Shown: piece by piece, positions 1 to 8,905 of the stretch | How positions within the stretch are numbered: the first letter of the stretch is position 1 | Layout: each line of letters begins with the position of its first letter | DNA from: Streptomyces thermodiastaticus | Lineage (GTDB): Bacteria > Actinomycetota > Actinomycetes > Streptomycetales > Streptomycetaceae | Direction: 5' to 3' | Length of the DNA stretch: 64,000 nt | Assembly: GCF_014656135.1 (NCBI RefSeq) | Contig: NZ_BNBV01000026.1 | Location: 1 to 64,000, forward strand | Notes under the pieces: generated by a model | What the model saw: the letters and a program-made list of their open reading frames with translations, nothing else | The model's database searches: none | What the model was told of the DNA's origin: nothing | Made by a program: the position numbers and the translations under genes

Positions 1-330
1 GGCACCGGCCGGCCCGCCCCGCGCCAGGCCCCCCGCCGGCCCGCGCCCCGGCCCACGGCGGCCGGCCGGCGTCCCGCCAATCCGCGGCTGCTGCGGCAGC
101 GGCTGTTCGTGTTCGTGGTGGTGACGCTGCTGGTCGCGCTCGGCATCGCGGCGGCGCAAGGCTGCCAGGGACCCGCCCACGGCCTCGGCGGGCCCGGAGC
201 GACGCGGCTCGCGCACGAGCACGCGACCGGGCAGCCGTCGTCTCCCCCGTCGTCCTCGGCGGCGCATCCGCTGGGGTCCCCGACGACCGGACCGGATCAG
301 CTCCCGGGTCGGCCCGTCGCCACCGCGTAG
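1..330 (+). CDS. C-terminal part of an unidentified membrane protein (5' end outside window)
   Basis: The frame is open from base 1 to a TAG at 328-330, so the gene begins upstream. The visible part has a Pro/Arg/Ala-rich basic stretch, then one hydrophobic segment (around VVVTLLVALGIAAA) and a Ser/Pro/Gly-rich tail with no recognisable domain. This fits the end of a single-pass protein with a basic cytoplasmic region and a short outside tail. Its last 34 bases overlap the end of the convergent methyltransferase gene, so the true stop could be questioned. I do not recognise the family. Confidence 0.4.
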   Translation, partial: GTGRPAPRQAPRRPAPRPTAAGRRPANPRLLRQRLFVFVVVTLLVALGIAAAQGCQGPAHGLGGPGATRLAHEHATGQPSSPPSSSAAHPLGSPTTGPDQLPGRPVATA

Positions 331-1115
331 AAGGCGACCGCGGCCGCGGCTCCCACGTTGAGGGAGTCCACGCCGTGCGCCATGGGGATGCGGACGCGCA
401 GGTCGGAGGCGTCCATGGCCTTGGCGGACAGTCCCGTCCCCTCGGCGCCGAGCATCAGCGCGACCCGCTCCATCCGGTGCGGGGCCGCCTCGTCCAGCGG
501 TGTGGCCTGCTCGCCGGGGGTGAGGGCGAGGAGCGTGAAACCGGCCGCGCGGACGGCGGCGAGGCCGTCGAACCAGGGGTCGAGACGGGCGTACGGCACC
601 GCGAAGACCGCGCCCATGGAGACCTTCACGCTGCGCCGGTAGAGCGGGTCCGCGCAGTCCGGGGAGAGCAGGACCGCGTCCATGCCGAGCGCGGCGGCCG
701 ACCGGAAGACGGCGCCGATGTTGGTGTGGTCGTTGACGGACTCCATCACCGCCACCCGGCGTGCCGTGCGCAGCACCTCGCCTGCCGCGGGCAGCGGCTT
801 GCGGCACATCGAGGCGAGGGCTCCGCGGTGCACGTGGTAGCCGGTGACCTGTTCGGCCACGGCGGGGCTCACCACGTAGACCGGGGCCTCGGCGGCCTCG
901 ACGACGTCGCGCATGACGTCCGCCCACTTCGGGGTCAGCAGCATCGAGCGCATCCGGTACCCGGAGTCCAGGGCGCGGCGGACCACCTTCTCGCCCTCGG
1001 CGATGAACAGGCCCTCGGCGGGTTCGCGCCGGCGGCGCAGTTCCACGTCGGTCAGGCCTGTGTAGTCGTGCAGGCGCGGGTCGTCGGGGTCCTCGACGGT
1101 GATGAGTTCGGCCAC
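297..1115 (-). CDS. SpoU/TrmH-family RNA 2'-O-methyltransferase
   Basis: 272-residue SAM-dependent RNA ribose methyltransferase of the SPOUT superfamily, acting on rRNA or tRNA in the cytoplasm. The three SpoU motifs are visible: motif 1 NDHTNIGAVFRSAAALG, motif 2 LMLGAEGTGLS and motif 3 DSLNVGAAAAVA. These form the knotted SAM site. The N-terminal ~110 residues resemble the substrate-binding extension of TrmH-like enzymes (LFIAEGEKVV). The GTG start gives MAELITVEDPDD and the expected length; the longer open frame upstream is out-of-frame coding of cobA. It lies 86 bases after the cobA stop on the same strand, so co-transcription is possible. The exact target nucleotide cannot be told. Confidence 0.85.
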   Translation of the reverse strand: MAELITVEDPDDPRLHDYTGLTDVELRRRREPAEGLFIAEGEKVVRRALDSGYRMRSMLLTPKWADVMRDVVEAAEAPVYVVSPAVAEQVTGYHVHRGALASMCRKPLPAAGEVLRTARRVAVMESVNDHTNIGAVFRSAAALGMDAVLLSPDCADPLYRRSVKVSMGAVFAVPYARLDPWFDGLAAVRAAGFTLLALTPGEQATPLDEAAPHRMERVALMLGAEGTGLSAKAMDASDLRVRIPMAHGVDSLNVGAAAAVAFYAVATGRPGS

Positions 1116-1201
1116 GGGGTGCTGCTGCCTTGCTGTGCGGGGACGTGCTGCGGACGGCTGCGGGGGCGGCGTCGGCGGGCGTGGGGTGCGGCGGGCGCCG
1201 G

Positions 1202-2434
1202 TCAGGGGGCGGTGGGCGGGCCCACGGTGACGACCTCGCCGACGACGACGACCGCGGGCGGCCGGACGTCCTGGGTACGGACGGCCTCGGCGACCGTGGC
1301 GAGGGTGGCGTCCACGCGGCGCTGAGCCGCCGTGGTGCCCTCCTGGACCAGGGCGACGGGGGTGTCGGGGGACTTGCCGTGCGCGATCAGCGTCTCGGCG
1401 ATCCGGCCGATCTTGTCCACGCCCATGAGGATCACCAGGGTGCCGGTGAGCCGGGCCAGGGACGTCCAGTCCACCAGGGAACGCTCGTCGTCGGGGGCCA
1501 CATGGCCGCTGACCACGGTGAACTCGTGGGCCACACCCCGGTGGGTGACCGGGATGCCGGCCGCGCCCGGGACGGAGATGGAGCTGGAGATGCCGGGCAC
1601 GACCGTGCAGGGGATGCCGGCCTCGGCGAGCGCCTGGACCTCCTCCATGCCCCGCCCGAAGACGAACGGGTCGCCGCCCTTGAGCCGGACCACCGACTTG
1701 CCCTGCCGGGCGTACTCGATCAGGGCGTTGTTGATGGCCTCCTGCGCCATGGAACGGCCGTAGGGGATCTTGGCCGCGTCGATCACCTCGACGTGCGGCG
1801 GGAGCTCGGCGAGCAGGTCGCGCGGGCCGAGACGGTCGGCGACGACCACGTCGGCCTCGGCCAGCAGCCGACGGCCGCGGACCGTGATCAGGTCGGGGTC
1901 TCCGGGGCCGCCGCCGACCAGGGCGACGCCGGGGGTGCGGGTGCGGTGGTGCGGGGCGACGAGGGTGCCGTCGCGCAGTCCCTCGACAACCGCGTCGCGG
2001 ATGGCGGCGGTGTGCCGGGGGTCGCGGCCGCGTGCGCTGGTGGTGAGCACGGCGACGGTGACGCCCTCGCTGTGCCCGGTGGCCGGCGTCCAGGCGGTCG
2101 CGGCGTCGGCGTCGTCGGCGCGGACGCACCACACGCGGTGGCGTTCCGCCTCGGCACCGGCGCGGGCGTTGGCCTCGGGGTCGTCGGTGGCGATCAGCGC
2201 GTACCAGGCGTCGGCGAGGTCGCCGTCCTGGTAGCGGCGCCGTGTCCAGGTGATCTCGCCGGCGTCCGCCATGGCCTGGACCGACGGGGTCGTCTCCGGC
2301 GAGACCAGCACGACGTCCGCGCCGGCCGCGACGAGCGCGGGAAGCCGCCGCTGGGCGACCTGCCCGCCACCGAGGACGACCACACGGCGGCCGGTCAGAC
2401 GGAGTCCTACGGGATACGCGGGGTGTTCGGCCAT
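1202..2434 (-). CDS. cobA: Uroporphyrinogen-III C-methyltransferase with siroheme-synthase (precorrin-2 dehydrogenase) N-domain
   Basis: 410 residues, CysG-like. The N-terminal ~150 residues form an NAD-binding precorrin-2 dehydrogenase/ferrochelatase domain (GGGQVAQRR, then ATDDPEAN with the catalytic-type Asp). The C-terminal ~240 residues form the SAM uroporphyrinogen-III methyltransferase: VGGGPGDPDLIT, VVADRL, RLKGGDPFVFGRG and PVTHRGVA. Together they convert uroporphyrinogen III to precorrin-2, feeding cobalamin, and can make sirohydrochlorin/siroheme. ATG at 2434 is chosen because CAGGAG lies 9 bases upstream; the longer open frame has no such site. It sits beside bluB-cobT and cobL, supporting a corrinoid role, but a siroheme role in sulfite/nitrite reduction is equally allowed. 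Confidence 0.92.
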   Translation of the reverse strand: MAEHPAYPVGLRLTGRRVVVLGGGQVAQRRLPALVAAGADVVLVSPETTPSVQAMADAGEITWTRRRYQDGDLADAWYALIATDDPEANARAGAEAERHRVWCVRADDADAATAWTPATGHSEGVTVAVLTTSARGRDPRHTAAIRDAVVEGLRDGTLVAPHHRTRTPGVALVGGGPGDPDLITVRGRRLLAEADVVVADRLGPRDLLAELPPHVEVIDAAKIPYGRSMAQEAINNALIEYARQGKSVVRLKGGDPFVFGRGMEEVQALAEAGIPCTVVPGISSSISVPGAAGIPVTHRGVAHEFTVVSGHVAPDDERSLVDWTSLARLTGTLVILMGVDKIGRIAETLIAHGKSPDTPVALVQEGTTAAQRRVDATLATVAEAVRTQDVRPPAVVVVGEVVTVGPPTAP

Positions 2435-2530
2435 GAAGGACGGCTCCTGTAGCGGCTGTGCGGTGGGCCCGCTGCACCTGCGGAGCGGCCCTGACGTGCG
2501 GATTTTACGGTGCCGGCGGGCGGGCGGCAC

Positions 2531-2567
2531 GGGCGGTCCGGAGGCTGGACACCGGGCCGGACCGCCC
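2531..2567 (-). terminator. Terminator hairpin after bluB-cobT
   Basis: Perfect 11-bp inverted repeat GGGCGGTCCGG / CCGGACCGCCC with a 15-base loop, just after the bluB-cobT stop and before the cobA start. There is no T-run, as is usual in Streptomyces. Confidence 0.65.
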
Positions 2568-2579
2568 GCCGCGCGACGG

Positions 2580-5500
2580 CTACTTCTCGGCGATGCCCGC
2601 CGAGTCGAAGGTCGCCACCTCGTGCATGGCGCGTGCCGTGGACTGCACCAGCGGCAGCGCGAGCAGGGCGCCCGTGCCCTCGCCGAGGCGCAGGTCGAGG
2701 TCGACCAGCGGGCGCAGGCCGAGCTTCTTCAGCGCGGCGGTGTGCCCGGGTTCGGCGCTGCGGTGACCGGCGATGCAGGCGGCCAGGACCTCGGGGGCGA
2801 TGGCGCGGGCCACCAGTGCCGCCGCGCCCGCGCTCACCCCGTCCAGGATCACCGGGGTGCGCAGCGAGGCACCGCCGAGCAGCAGGCCGGCCATCGCGGC
2901 GTGCTCCAGGCCGCCGACCGCGGCGAGCACCCCGATGGGGTCTGCCGGGTCGGGCCGGTGCAGTTCGAGCGCGCGGCGCACCACGTCGGTCTTGCGGGCC
3001 AGCGTCTCGTCGTCGATGCCGGTGCCGCGGCCGGTGACCACGGCCGGGTCGGCGCCGGTGAAGACGGAGATGAGGGCCGCGGAGGCCGTGGTGTTGGCGA
3101 TGCCCATCTCGCCGGTCAGCAGCGCCTTGTTGCCGGCCGCCACCAGGTCGCGGGCGGTCTCGATGCCGACCTCGATGGCCTGCTTGGCCTCCTCGCGGGT
3201 CATCGCGGGCCCGGTCGTCATGTCGGACGTGCCGCGCCGGATCTTGCGCGGCAGCAGGCCCGGCGTGGCGGGCAGGTCGGCGGCGACGCCCACGTCGACG
3301 ACGCACACCTCGGCGCCCACCTGGGTGGCGAAGGCGTTGCAGACCGCTCCCCCGCCGAGGATGTTGGCCACCATCTGCGCGGTGACCTCCTGCGGCCACG
3401 GGGTGACGCCCTGGGCGTGCACGCCGTGGTCCCCGGCGAAGACCGCCACGGCGGCGGGCTCGGGGATGGGCGGCGGGCACTGCCGGGACAGGCCGCACAG
3501 CTGCGCGGAGATGATCTCCAGCAGGCCGAGCGCGCCGGACGGCTTGGTCATCCGCTTCTGTCGCTCCCAGGCCTCGCCGAGCGCCTTGGCGTCCAGCGGG
3601 CGGATCTTCGCGACGGTCTCGGCAAGCAGGTCGTGGGGTTCCTCTCCGGGCAGGGCGCGGCGGCCGTACGTCTCCTCGTGCACCACCCAGGACAGCGGGC
3701 GGCGCTTGGACCAGCCGGCCTGCACCAGTTCGGGCTCGTCCGGGAATTCGTCGACGTACCCGACGCACAGGTAGGCGATGACCTGCAGGTGCTCGGGCAG
3801 GCCGAGGGCGCGGACCATCTCCCGCTCGTCGAAGAAGCTGACCCAGCCGACGCCGAGGCCCTCGGCGCGGGCGGCCAGCCACAGGTTCTCCACGGCGAGC
3901 GCGGCGGAGTACGGCGCCATCTGCGGCTGGGTGTGCCGGCCGAGGGTGTGGCGGCCGCCGCGGGTCGGGTCGGCGGTGACGACGATGTTGACCGGGGTTT
4001 CGAGGATGGCCTCGATCTTCAGGTCCTTGAACTGCTTCGCCCGCCCCTTGGGCAGCGACTTGGCGTAGGCCTCGCGCTGGCGCATCGCCAGCTCGTGCAT
4101 CGCCCTGCGGGTCTCCTCGGAGCGGATGACGACGAAGTCCCACGGCTGGGAGTGGCCGACGCTGGGCGCGGTGTGCGCGGCCTCCAGGACCCGCAGCAGC
4201 ACCTCGTGCGGGATCGGGTCGCTGCGGAAGCCGTTGCGGATGTCGCGGCGTTCGCGCATCACCTTGAGCACGGCCTCGCGCACGGCCTCGTCGTAGCCGG
4301 GCGCGGCCGGCCCGCTGGGCTGCGGCACGGACGCGGGTGCGGCGGGGGCCGCCTCCTGGGCTTCGTCGCGCATCTCGTCCTGGGCTCCGGCCCGGGTTGC
4401 GTCCGGGGTGGCCGGGGCCTGCGCCGCCTCCGAGGTGGCCGCGGCGGGCGCCGCCTCGGCACCGGGCTGCTGGACGGGTGCGACGGCGGCCGCGTCGCTG
4501 TCGCCGCCCGGGGCGGGAGCTTCCTGCGCGGGCGCCGGGTGCGCGGGAGCGGCGGGCGGCCGCGAAGCCGTGGGGGCCAGGTGCGGGGGTGCCGGCACCG
4601 AGCCCTCGACCGGCACGAACTGCCCGACGGGCATGCCGGGCCGAGGCTCGGCCGGGACGTTGCCGGGCAGCGGCGCTCCGGCGGCGGTCGCGGCGGCCGA
4701 GGAGGCGTCCGCGGGCGCGCCGGCCTGCTGCGGGTCGGGGGTCTGGGCCGGCTGGGCATCGACAGGCCGGTCCTCGGTGCCCTGCGCCTCGGCGGGCTCG
4801 GCTTCGGCGGACAGAACGTCCGACGCCTCGGCGGGCTCGGCCTCGGCAGGCTGTGCTTCGGCCGACGGGGCGTCAGAGGGCTGAGGCTCCGGCGTCTCGG
4901 CGACGGGCTCCGCATCGGCGGGCTCGGCTTCGGCAGGCTGAGCTTCGGCCGACTGTGCTTCGGCGGACGGAACGTCCGGCGCCTGGGAGGGCTGATCCTC
5001 AGTCTGCTGGGCCTCCGGTGCTTCGGCGGGCCCCGCTTCAGCCGGCTGCACCTCGGCAGGCTGAGCCTCCGGCGCCTCGGCGGCCTGGGGAGCCGGGGCG
5101 GCGGCCGGTTCGGGGGCTGCGGTCGCCTCGGTGGCAGGGGCGGCCTCCGGCTGCTGTCCGGCGGCCCGGACAGCGGGCTCCGGCCGCGGTGCCTCCTCGG
5201 CGGGGGAGGCGGGCTCCGCGGCATCCCGCGGTGCGGCGGCGCCCTCGGCGTCGCTGCCGGCCGGATTCCCGGCCTGGGCCTCCTGGCCCGCTGTCTGGAC
5301 CTGATCAGCACCGGTCGCCTGGTCCGAAGCGGCGGGCTCGGCCTGATCCGGGGTCTGGTCCGGCGTGGCGGGCTGCGGTCGGGCTGCCTCGGGCCGCTGC
5401 GGCGCGGCGGGCTCGGCGGAGGGCGCCGGGGCCGGGGCGGCGGCAGTCTCCTGGGCGACCGCGGGGTCGGCAGGGGCTTCGGGAGCGGCGGCAGGCGCGG

Positions 5501-7199
5501 GCGCGCCGTCGGCGGCCGCCTGGGCGACAGGGGTGCCCTCGGCGGCGGGAGCGTCCTCGGCAGGGGTGGACGCGGGAGCGCCCTCGCCGGCCGGCGTCTC
5601 CTCGCCGGCGGGGGCGCCTTCGGCGACCGGGGCACCCTCAGCAGGGGCCGCGCCCTCGGCGGCCGCACCCTCAACAATGGCCGCACCCTCAACAATGGCC
5701 GCACCCTCGGCAGTGGCCGCACCCTCGGCAGTGGCCGCACCCTCGGCAGTGGCCGCGCCCTCAGCAGCCGGAGCAGCGACGGCCTCGGGGGCGGACGCGA
5801 TGTCAGAAGCCTCAGCTGGGGCGGCGGCAGGGATGGGCTCGCCCTGCGGGGCCTGTGCCTGCTGCGGGTCGTGCTCGGCCGCGGGAGCCGTCTCGCCCGC
5901 CTCGGCAGCCGCCGCACTCTCAGGAGCCTGCTCCGCCCCCTGAGTCTGCGCCTCCTGGGCAGCCTGGACGGCACCCTGAGGCTGTGCGTCCTGAGGCTGT
6001 GCGTCCTGGGCCTGGCCCTCCGCGGGCTGCTCGGCGGCGCCCTCCGGCTGCGCGGCGCCCTCCGGCGCGGGATCGGTGACCTGGCCGGGCACGGCCTCGG
6101 CGGCCTCACCGGCCGAAGCCGTCGGGTCCACCTGCCCCGGGGCGTCCACCGGCGCGGCGGCGGGGACGGGGGCCTCGGCGCCCTCCGCCTGGCCGTCGGC
6201 CTGCGCGGCCTCGGCCGCCTGCCCGGCGGCAACCGCCGCCTGGACCGCCTGTCCGGGCTCCACCGTCCGGCCGGCCGGAACCGCCGGTTCGGCCACGGGA
6301 GCGGCCGGGGCGGTCTGCGCGGCCTCGGCGACCGGGACGGCCTGCGGCTGCTGTTCTCCGGCGGGGGCGGCGGCCGGCGCCTGCGAGACCTGCTCGGCCT
6401 CCGGGCCGTAGACGGCACCCGCCTGGGTCGCGAGCCGGGCCACGGCGGCCTGCGCCGGTCCGACCTGCTCGCCCGCGGCCGGCACGGACGGCGCCTCCTG
6501 CGGCGCCGCCGGAGCGGCGGCGGCCTGCCCGGCGCCCGGGTGCACGGCACCGGGACCAGCGTGCGGCACACCGTGCTGTCCGTCCGGAACAACCGTTTCC
6601 GCAGCCGGGGCCTGTGCACCGACCGCCGGCGCGGCCGCCGTGCCCGGGGCCGCGGCGGCCTGGGCACCCCAGACCGCGGCGCCCTGCGGGACCGTGCCGT
6701 GCGGGGCCGTACCCGGCACGGCCGCCTCACGCTGTGCGGCGTCCAAGTGCTCCGGGTGGTGGGCCGCCGGCCCGTAGGCGGGGCGGTACGGCGGGTTCGC
6801 CGGGCCACGGTCGGCGAGGGAGCGGACCGGGCTGGCGGAGGTGTCGGGGATCGGCGGACCGAGGTGGAGGGGGCGCCGCGGGGGCGCCACCGGGGTGCCC
6901 GCGTGCGGCGTGGCGCCCGGGTCCGGGTGCAGCACGCCGCTGAGGTCGACCGAGCCGCTGTCCCGCCCGTTCGTCTCGTGCGGGCCCGGCTGGTGCACGG
7001 CCTCGACGACCGGCTCCGGGGCCGGCGGGGGCACCTCGTTGCCCCACGCGCCCTGCTGACCCGGCAGCAGCAGGTCCTGGTCCTCGGCGGGAGACTCGGA
7101 GAGGTAGGTGTACGCGCCGTGTGCGGGAACGCCCGGCTGCTCCACCCTGCCCGCGCTCTCCGGCAGCCCCTCGCCCGGGACCTGGCCGGTGTCCGTCAT
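2580..7199 (-). CDS. cobT: Giant fusion: disordered Pro/Ala/Glu region + BluB (DMB synthase-like nitroreductase) + CobT phosphoribosyltransferase
   Basis: 1539 residues in one open frame. Residues ~1-965 are low complexity (Ala, Pro, Glu, Gln with AEGA-, AEAQPAEAEP-like repeats) and have no fold I recognise. Residues ~968-1190 are a nitroreductase-fold domain of the BluB type: ERRDIRNGF, APSVGHSQPWDF and GWVSFFDE. BluB makes 5,6-dimethylbenzimidazole (DMB) from FMNH2. Residues ~1190-1539 are CobT: FAGDHGVH, GEMGIANTTASAAL, DGVSAGAAAL and GEGTGALLA with the catalytic-type Glu. CobT converts DMB and nicotinate mononucleotide to alpha-ribazole phosphate, so the fusion could pass DMB directly. 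ATG at 7199 has GAGGGG 6 bases upstream; the frame runs 50 codons further without a better site. Free CobT is ~350 residues, so the extension is extreme. I use the CobT symbol only for the C-terminal domain. Confidence 0.9.
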   Translation of the reverse strand: MTDTGQVPGEGLPESAGRVEQPGVPAHGAYTYLSESPAEDQDLLLPGQQGAWGNEVPPPAPEPVVEAVHQPGPHETNGRDSGSVDLSGVLHPDPGATPHAGTPVAPPRRPLHLGPPIPDTSASPVRSLADRGPANPPYRPAYGPAAHHPEHLDAAQREAAVPGTAPHGTVPQGAAVWGAQAAAAPGTAAAPAVGAQAPAAETVVPDGQHGVPHAGPGAVHPGAGQAAAAPAAPQEAPSVPAAGEQVGPAQAAVARLATQAGAVYGPEAEQVSQAPAAAPAGEQQPQAVPVAEAAQTAPAAPVAEPAVPAGRTVEPGQAVQAAVAAGQAAEAAQADGQAEGAEAPVPAAAPVDAPGQVDPTASAGEAAEAVPGQVTDPAPEGAAQPEGAAEQPAEGQAQDAQPQDAQPQGAVQAAQEAQTQGAEQAPESAAAAEAGETAPAAEHDPQQAQAPQGEPIPAAAPAEASDIASAPEAVAAPAAEGAATAEGAATAEGAATAEGAAIVEGAAIVEGAAAEGAAPAEGAPVAEGAPAGEETPAGEGAPASTPAEDAPAAEGTPVAQAAADGAPAPAAAPEAPADPAVAQETAAAPAPAPSAEPAAPQRPEAARPQPATPDQTPDQAEPAASDQATGADQVQTAGQEAQAGNPAGSDAEGAAAPRDAAEPASPAEEAPRPEPAVRAAGQQPEAAPATEATAAPEPAAAPAPQAAEAPEAQPAEVQPAEAGPAEAPEAQQTEDQPSQAPDVPSAEAQSAEAQPAEAEPADAEPVAETPEPQPSDAPSAEAQPAEAEPAEASDVLSAEAEPAEAQGTEDRPVDAQPAQTPDPQQAGAPADASSAAATAAGAPLPGNVPAEPRPGMPVGQFVPVEGSVPAPPHLAPTASRPPAAPAHPAPAQEAPAPGGDSDAAAVAPVQQPGAEAAPAAATSEAAQAPATPDATRAGAQDEMRDEAQEAAPAAPASVPQPSGPAAPGYDEAVREAVLKVMRERRDIRNGFRSDPIPHEVLLRVLEAAHTAPSVGHSQPWDFVVIRSEETRRAMHELAMRQREAYAKSLPKGRAKQFKDLKIEAILETPVNIVVTADPTRGGRHTLGRHTQPQMAPYSAALAVENLWLAARAEGLGVGWVSFFDEREMVRALGLPEHLQVIAYLCVGYVDEFPDEPELVQAGWSKRRPLSWVVHEETYGRRALPGEEPHDLLAETVAKIRPLDAKALGEAWERQKRMTKPSGALGLLEIISAQLCGLSRQCPPPIPEPAAVAVFAGDHGVHAQGVTPWPQEVTAQMVANILGGGAVCNAFATQVGAEVCVVDVGVAADLPATPGLLPRKIRRGTSDMTTGPAMTREEAKQAIEVGIETARDLVAAGNKALLTGEMGIANTTASAALISVFTGADPAVVTGRGTGIDDETLARKTDVVRRALELHRPDPADPIGVLAAVGGLEHAAMAGLLLGGASLRTPVILDGVSAGAAALVARAIAPEVLAACIAGHRSAEPGHTAALKKLGLRPLVDLDLRLGEGTGALLALPLVQSTARAMHEVATFDSAGIAEK
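5643..5768. repeat. 18-bp tandem repeat inside the disordered region of bluB-cobT
   Basis: Two copies of GGCCGCACCCTCAACAAT (5661-5696) are followed by three copies of GGCCGCACCCTCGGCAGT (5697-5750), flanked by decayed copies. Read on the minus strand they encode six-residue units of the AEGAAT / VEGAAI type. The identical units point to recent slippage or unequal crossing-over, so copy number probably varies between strains. Confidence 0.9.
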
Positions 7200-7561
7200 G
7201 CGTACCCCTCGCCCATCGGTTAGTGCTTCTACGACCAGCTCACCGGGAACGGCGCACCGACCGCCCCGCCCCCCAGTGATGAACGAGCGTCCGTGCCCTG
7301 CGGCACGAGCGACCCGCCCGCAAAAGGCGACAAAGCCATTCAGTGGCATTGTCGCGGTCGACCGGCCGCGGTGTCAGCGTCGTCGGCCGCGCTCCGCTGT
7401 GGACTGCGCCACGTCACGCGTCCTTGCCGGTTCCGCCGTACCACACCCGCCGCACCGCGAGCGCGGTTCGGGACATTGCCGCACAAGGACGAACGAAGTC
7501 CCGGTCCGACCGGTGCGGTACGACGATCGGCCAGCCTACCCCGAGCGGTAGGACGATCCGA
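7200..7561. other. 362-bp intergenic region upstream of bluB-cobT
   Basis: No convincing reading frame. It must hold the promoter of bluB-cobT on the minus strand, but I see no clear -35/-10 pair. I looked for a cobalamin riboswitch B12 box on the minus strand and found none. A short hairpin at 7535-7552 follows the cobL stop. Confidence 0.6.
7535..7552 (-). terminator. Weak hairpin after cobL
   Basis: CCTACC / GGTAGG with a 6-base loop, ten bases past the cobL stop. The stem is only 6 bp and there is no T-run, so termination is uncertain. Confidence 0.35.
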
Positions 7562-8773
7562 TCACGGGGCACGGTCCGGCAGGACTCCGCTGAGCAGGAA
7601 CGCGACGCTGCGTTCGGTCTCCGTCCAGGCGCGGGTGTCGAGCCGGACGGACTGCAGCAGGGCGCACTCGACCTGGTAGCCGTGCTCGGTCAGGTCGCGG
7701 CCGACGCGTTCGGCGACGTCGCGGGTGGCCGCGTGGGTGACGATGCGCTGGGGGCGCCGGTCGGCGACCGCGGAGACGACGGCGGCCGAACCGCCGCCGA
7801 CGCGCACCACGTCCGGTTCGGGCAGGTTCTCCAGGATGTGCGGGGCGCGGCCGTGCACCACCTGGAGCTGCACGCCGAAGCGCCGGGCCGCTTCCTCGGT
7901 GCGGACGCAGGCCCGCAGGTCGCTGTCGACGGCGATGACGGCGGCACCGCCGAGCGCGGCCTCCGTCGCGAACGCCCCGCTGCCGCAGCCGATGTCCCAC
8001 ACCAGGTCACCCACCCGCGGCCCGAGGCGGGCCAGTTGGGCCGCCCGGAGCAGGTCCGTCTCCCCCTCGCCGAGGTGCCCTCCGTAGGCCTGGGCCGGCT
8101 GGGTCCAGCCGCGGGGAGCGGCGGACGGGTCGCGGCCGGCGATCCAGCCGGTGCCCTCGGCCGCGCCGGGCCGGCCGCCGACGACGATGACGACGTTGGG
8201 GTCCCGCCAGGTGTGGTCGGCGGCCTTGTCGGAGGTGACGACGGTGACCTGTTCGCGTTCGGTGCCCAGCTCCTCGCAGATGACGAAGGTGCGGTGAACA
8301 CCCTCGAGCAGCAGACCGAGTTCTGCGGGTCCGGCGCCGGGCGCGGTGAGCACGGCGACCTTGGTGTGGGCGCGGCAGACGTTCACCGCGCGGCGCAGGG
8401 TGCGTTTGTGGGCGACGACCACCTGGGCGTCGTCCCAGGGCATGCCGGCGCGGGAGAAGGCGGCGGCCACCGAGGAGACGGCGGGGACGACCTCGACCTC
8501 CAGGCCGAACTCCGGTGCGCGCAGGCTCCGCACGACACCGAAGAAGCCGGGGTCGCCGTCGGCGAGCACGACGGCGGTGCCGCGGTGGGCGGCGATGCGG
8601 CGGGCGGCGAGGGCCACGCTGCCGAGACGGATCCGCTCGGCGGTGGGCGGCACCTCGGGCAGCGCCAGATGGTGGGCCGCGCCCGCCACCAGGGTGGCGG
8701 CGCCGAGCGCGCCGCGTGCCGCCTCGGTCAGCGGCGAACCGTCCCAGCCGATCACCGTGACCCGGTCGGCCAT
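7562..8773 (-). CDS. cobL: Precorrin-6Y C5,15-methyltransferase (decarboxylating), CbiE-CbiT fusion
   Basis: 403 residues, the length of aerobic-pathway CobL. Residues ~1-200 are the CbiE tetrapyrrole methylase domain (VTVIGWDGSPL, LADGDPGFFG, VPAVSSVAAAFSRAGMPWDDA). Residues ~215-403 are a CbiT-type class I methyltransferase with SAM motif DLVWDIGCGSGAF. The enzyme uses SAM to methylate C5 and C15 of precorrin-6Y and removes the acetate side-chain carboxyl, giving precorrin-8. ATG at 8773 gives a clean MADRVTVIGWD start. The gene is separated from bluB-cobT by 362 bp and probably has its own promoter. No other corrin-ring genes are in the window, so the pathway must be completed elsewhere. 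Confidence 0.93.
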   Translation of the reverse strand: MADRVTVIGWDGSPLTEAARGALGAATLVAGAAHHLALPEVPPTAERIRLGSVALAARRIAAHRGTAVVLADGDPGFFGVVRSLRAPEFGLEVEVVPAVSSVAAAFSRAGMPWDDAQVVVAHKRTLRRAVNVCRAHTKVAVLTAPGAGPAELGLLLEGVHRTFVICEELGTEREQVTVVTSDKAADHTWRDPNVVIVVGGRPGAAEGTGWIAGRDPSAAPRGWTQPAQAYGGHLGEGETDLLRAAQLARLGPRVGDLVWDIGCGSGAFATEAALGGAAVIAVDSDLRACVRTEEAARRFGVQLQVVHGRAPHILENLPEPDVVRVGGGSAAVVSAVADRRPQRIVTHAATRDVAERVGRDLTEHGYQVECALLQSVRLDTRAWTETERSVAFLLSGVLPDRAP

Positions 8774-8873
8774 CGTCGTCAGTCTCCAGGGGATGTCGCA
8801 GGTCGTCAGGTGCGGACGCCCGCAGGCGGGCTCCGTGAGAGTACCCGGTGTCCCCGTGCGGCGCGCGCCGGGG

Positions 8874-8890
8874 CGCCCGTCGCACGGGCG
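8874..8890 (-). terminator. Hairpin after the RimJ/RimL-type acetyltransferase gene
   Basis: CGCCCGT / ACGGGCG, 7-bp perfect stem and 3-base loop, 16 bases after the acetyltransferase stop on the minus strand. Confidence 0.4.
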
Positions 8891-8905
8891 GTGGCGTCCG
8901 CCCCG

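Noticed and set aside
2250..7223. A 1657-codon plus-strand open frame opposite bluB-cobT
   Set aside because: It is Gly/Arg-rich, has no domains, and mirrors a minus-strand gene with clear BluB and CobT motifs; long antisense frames are normal at this GC content.
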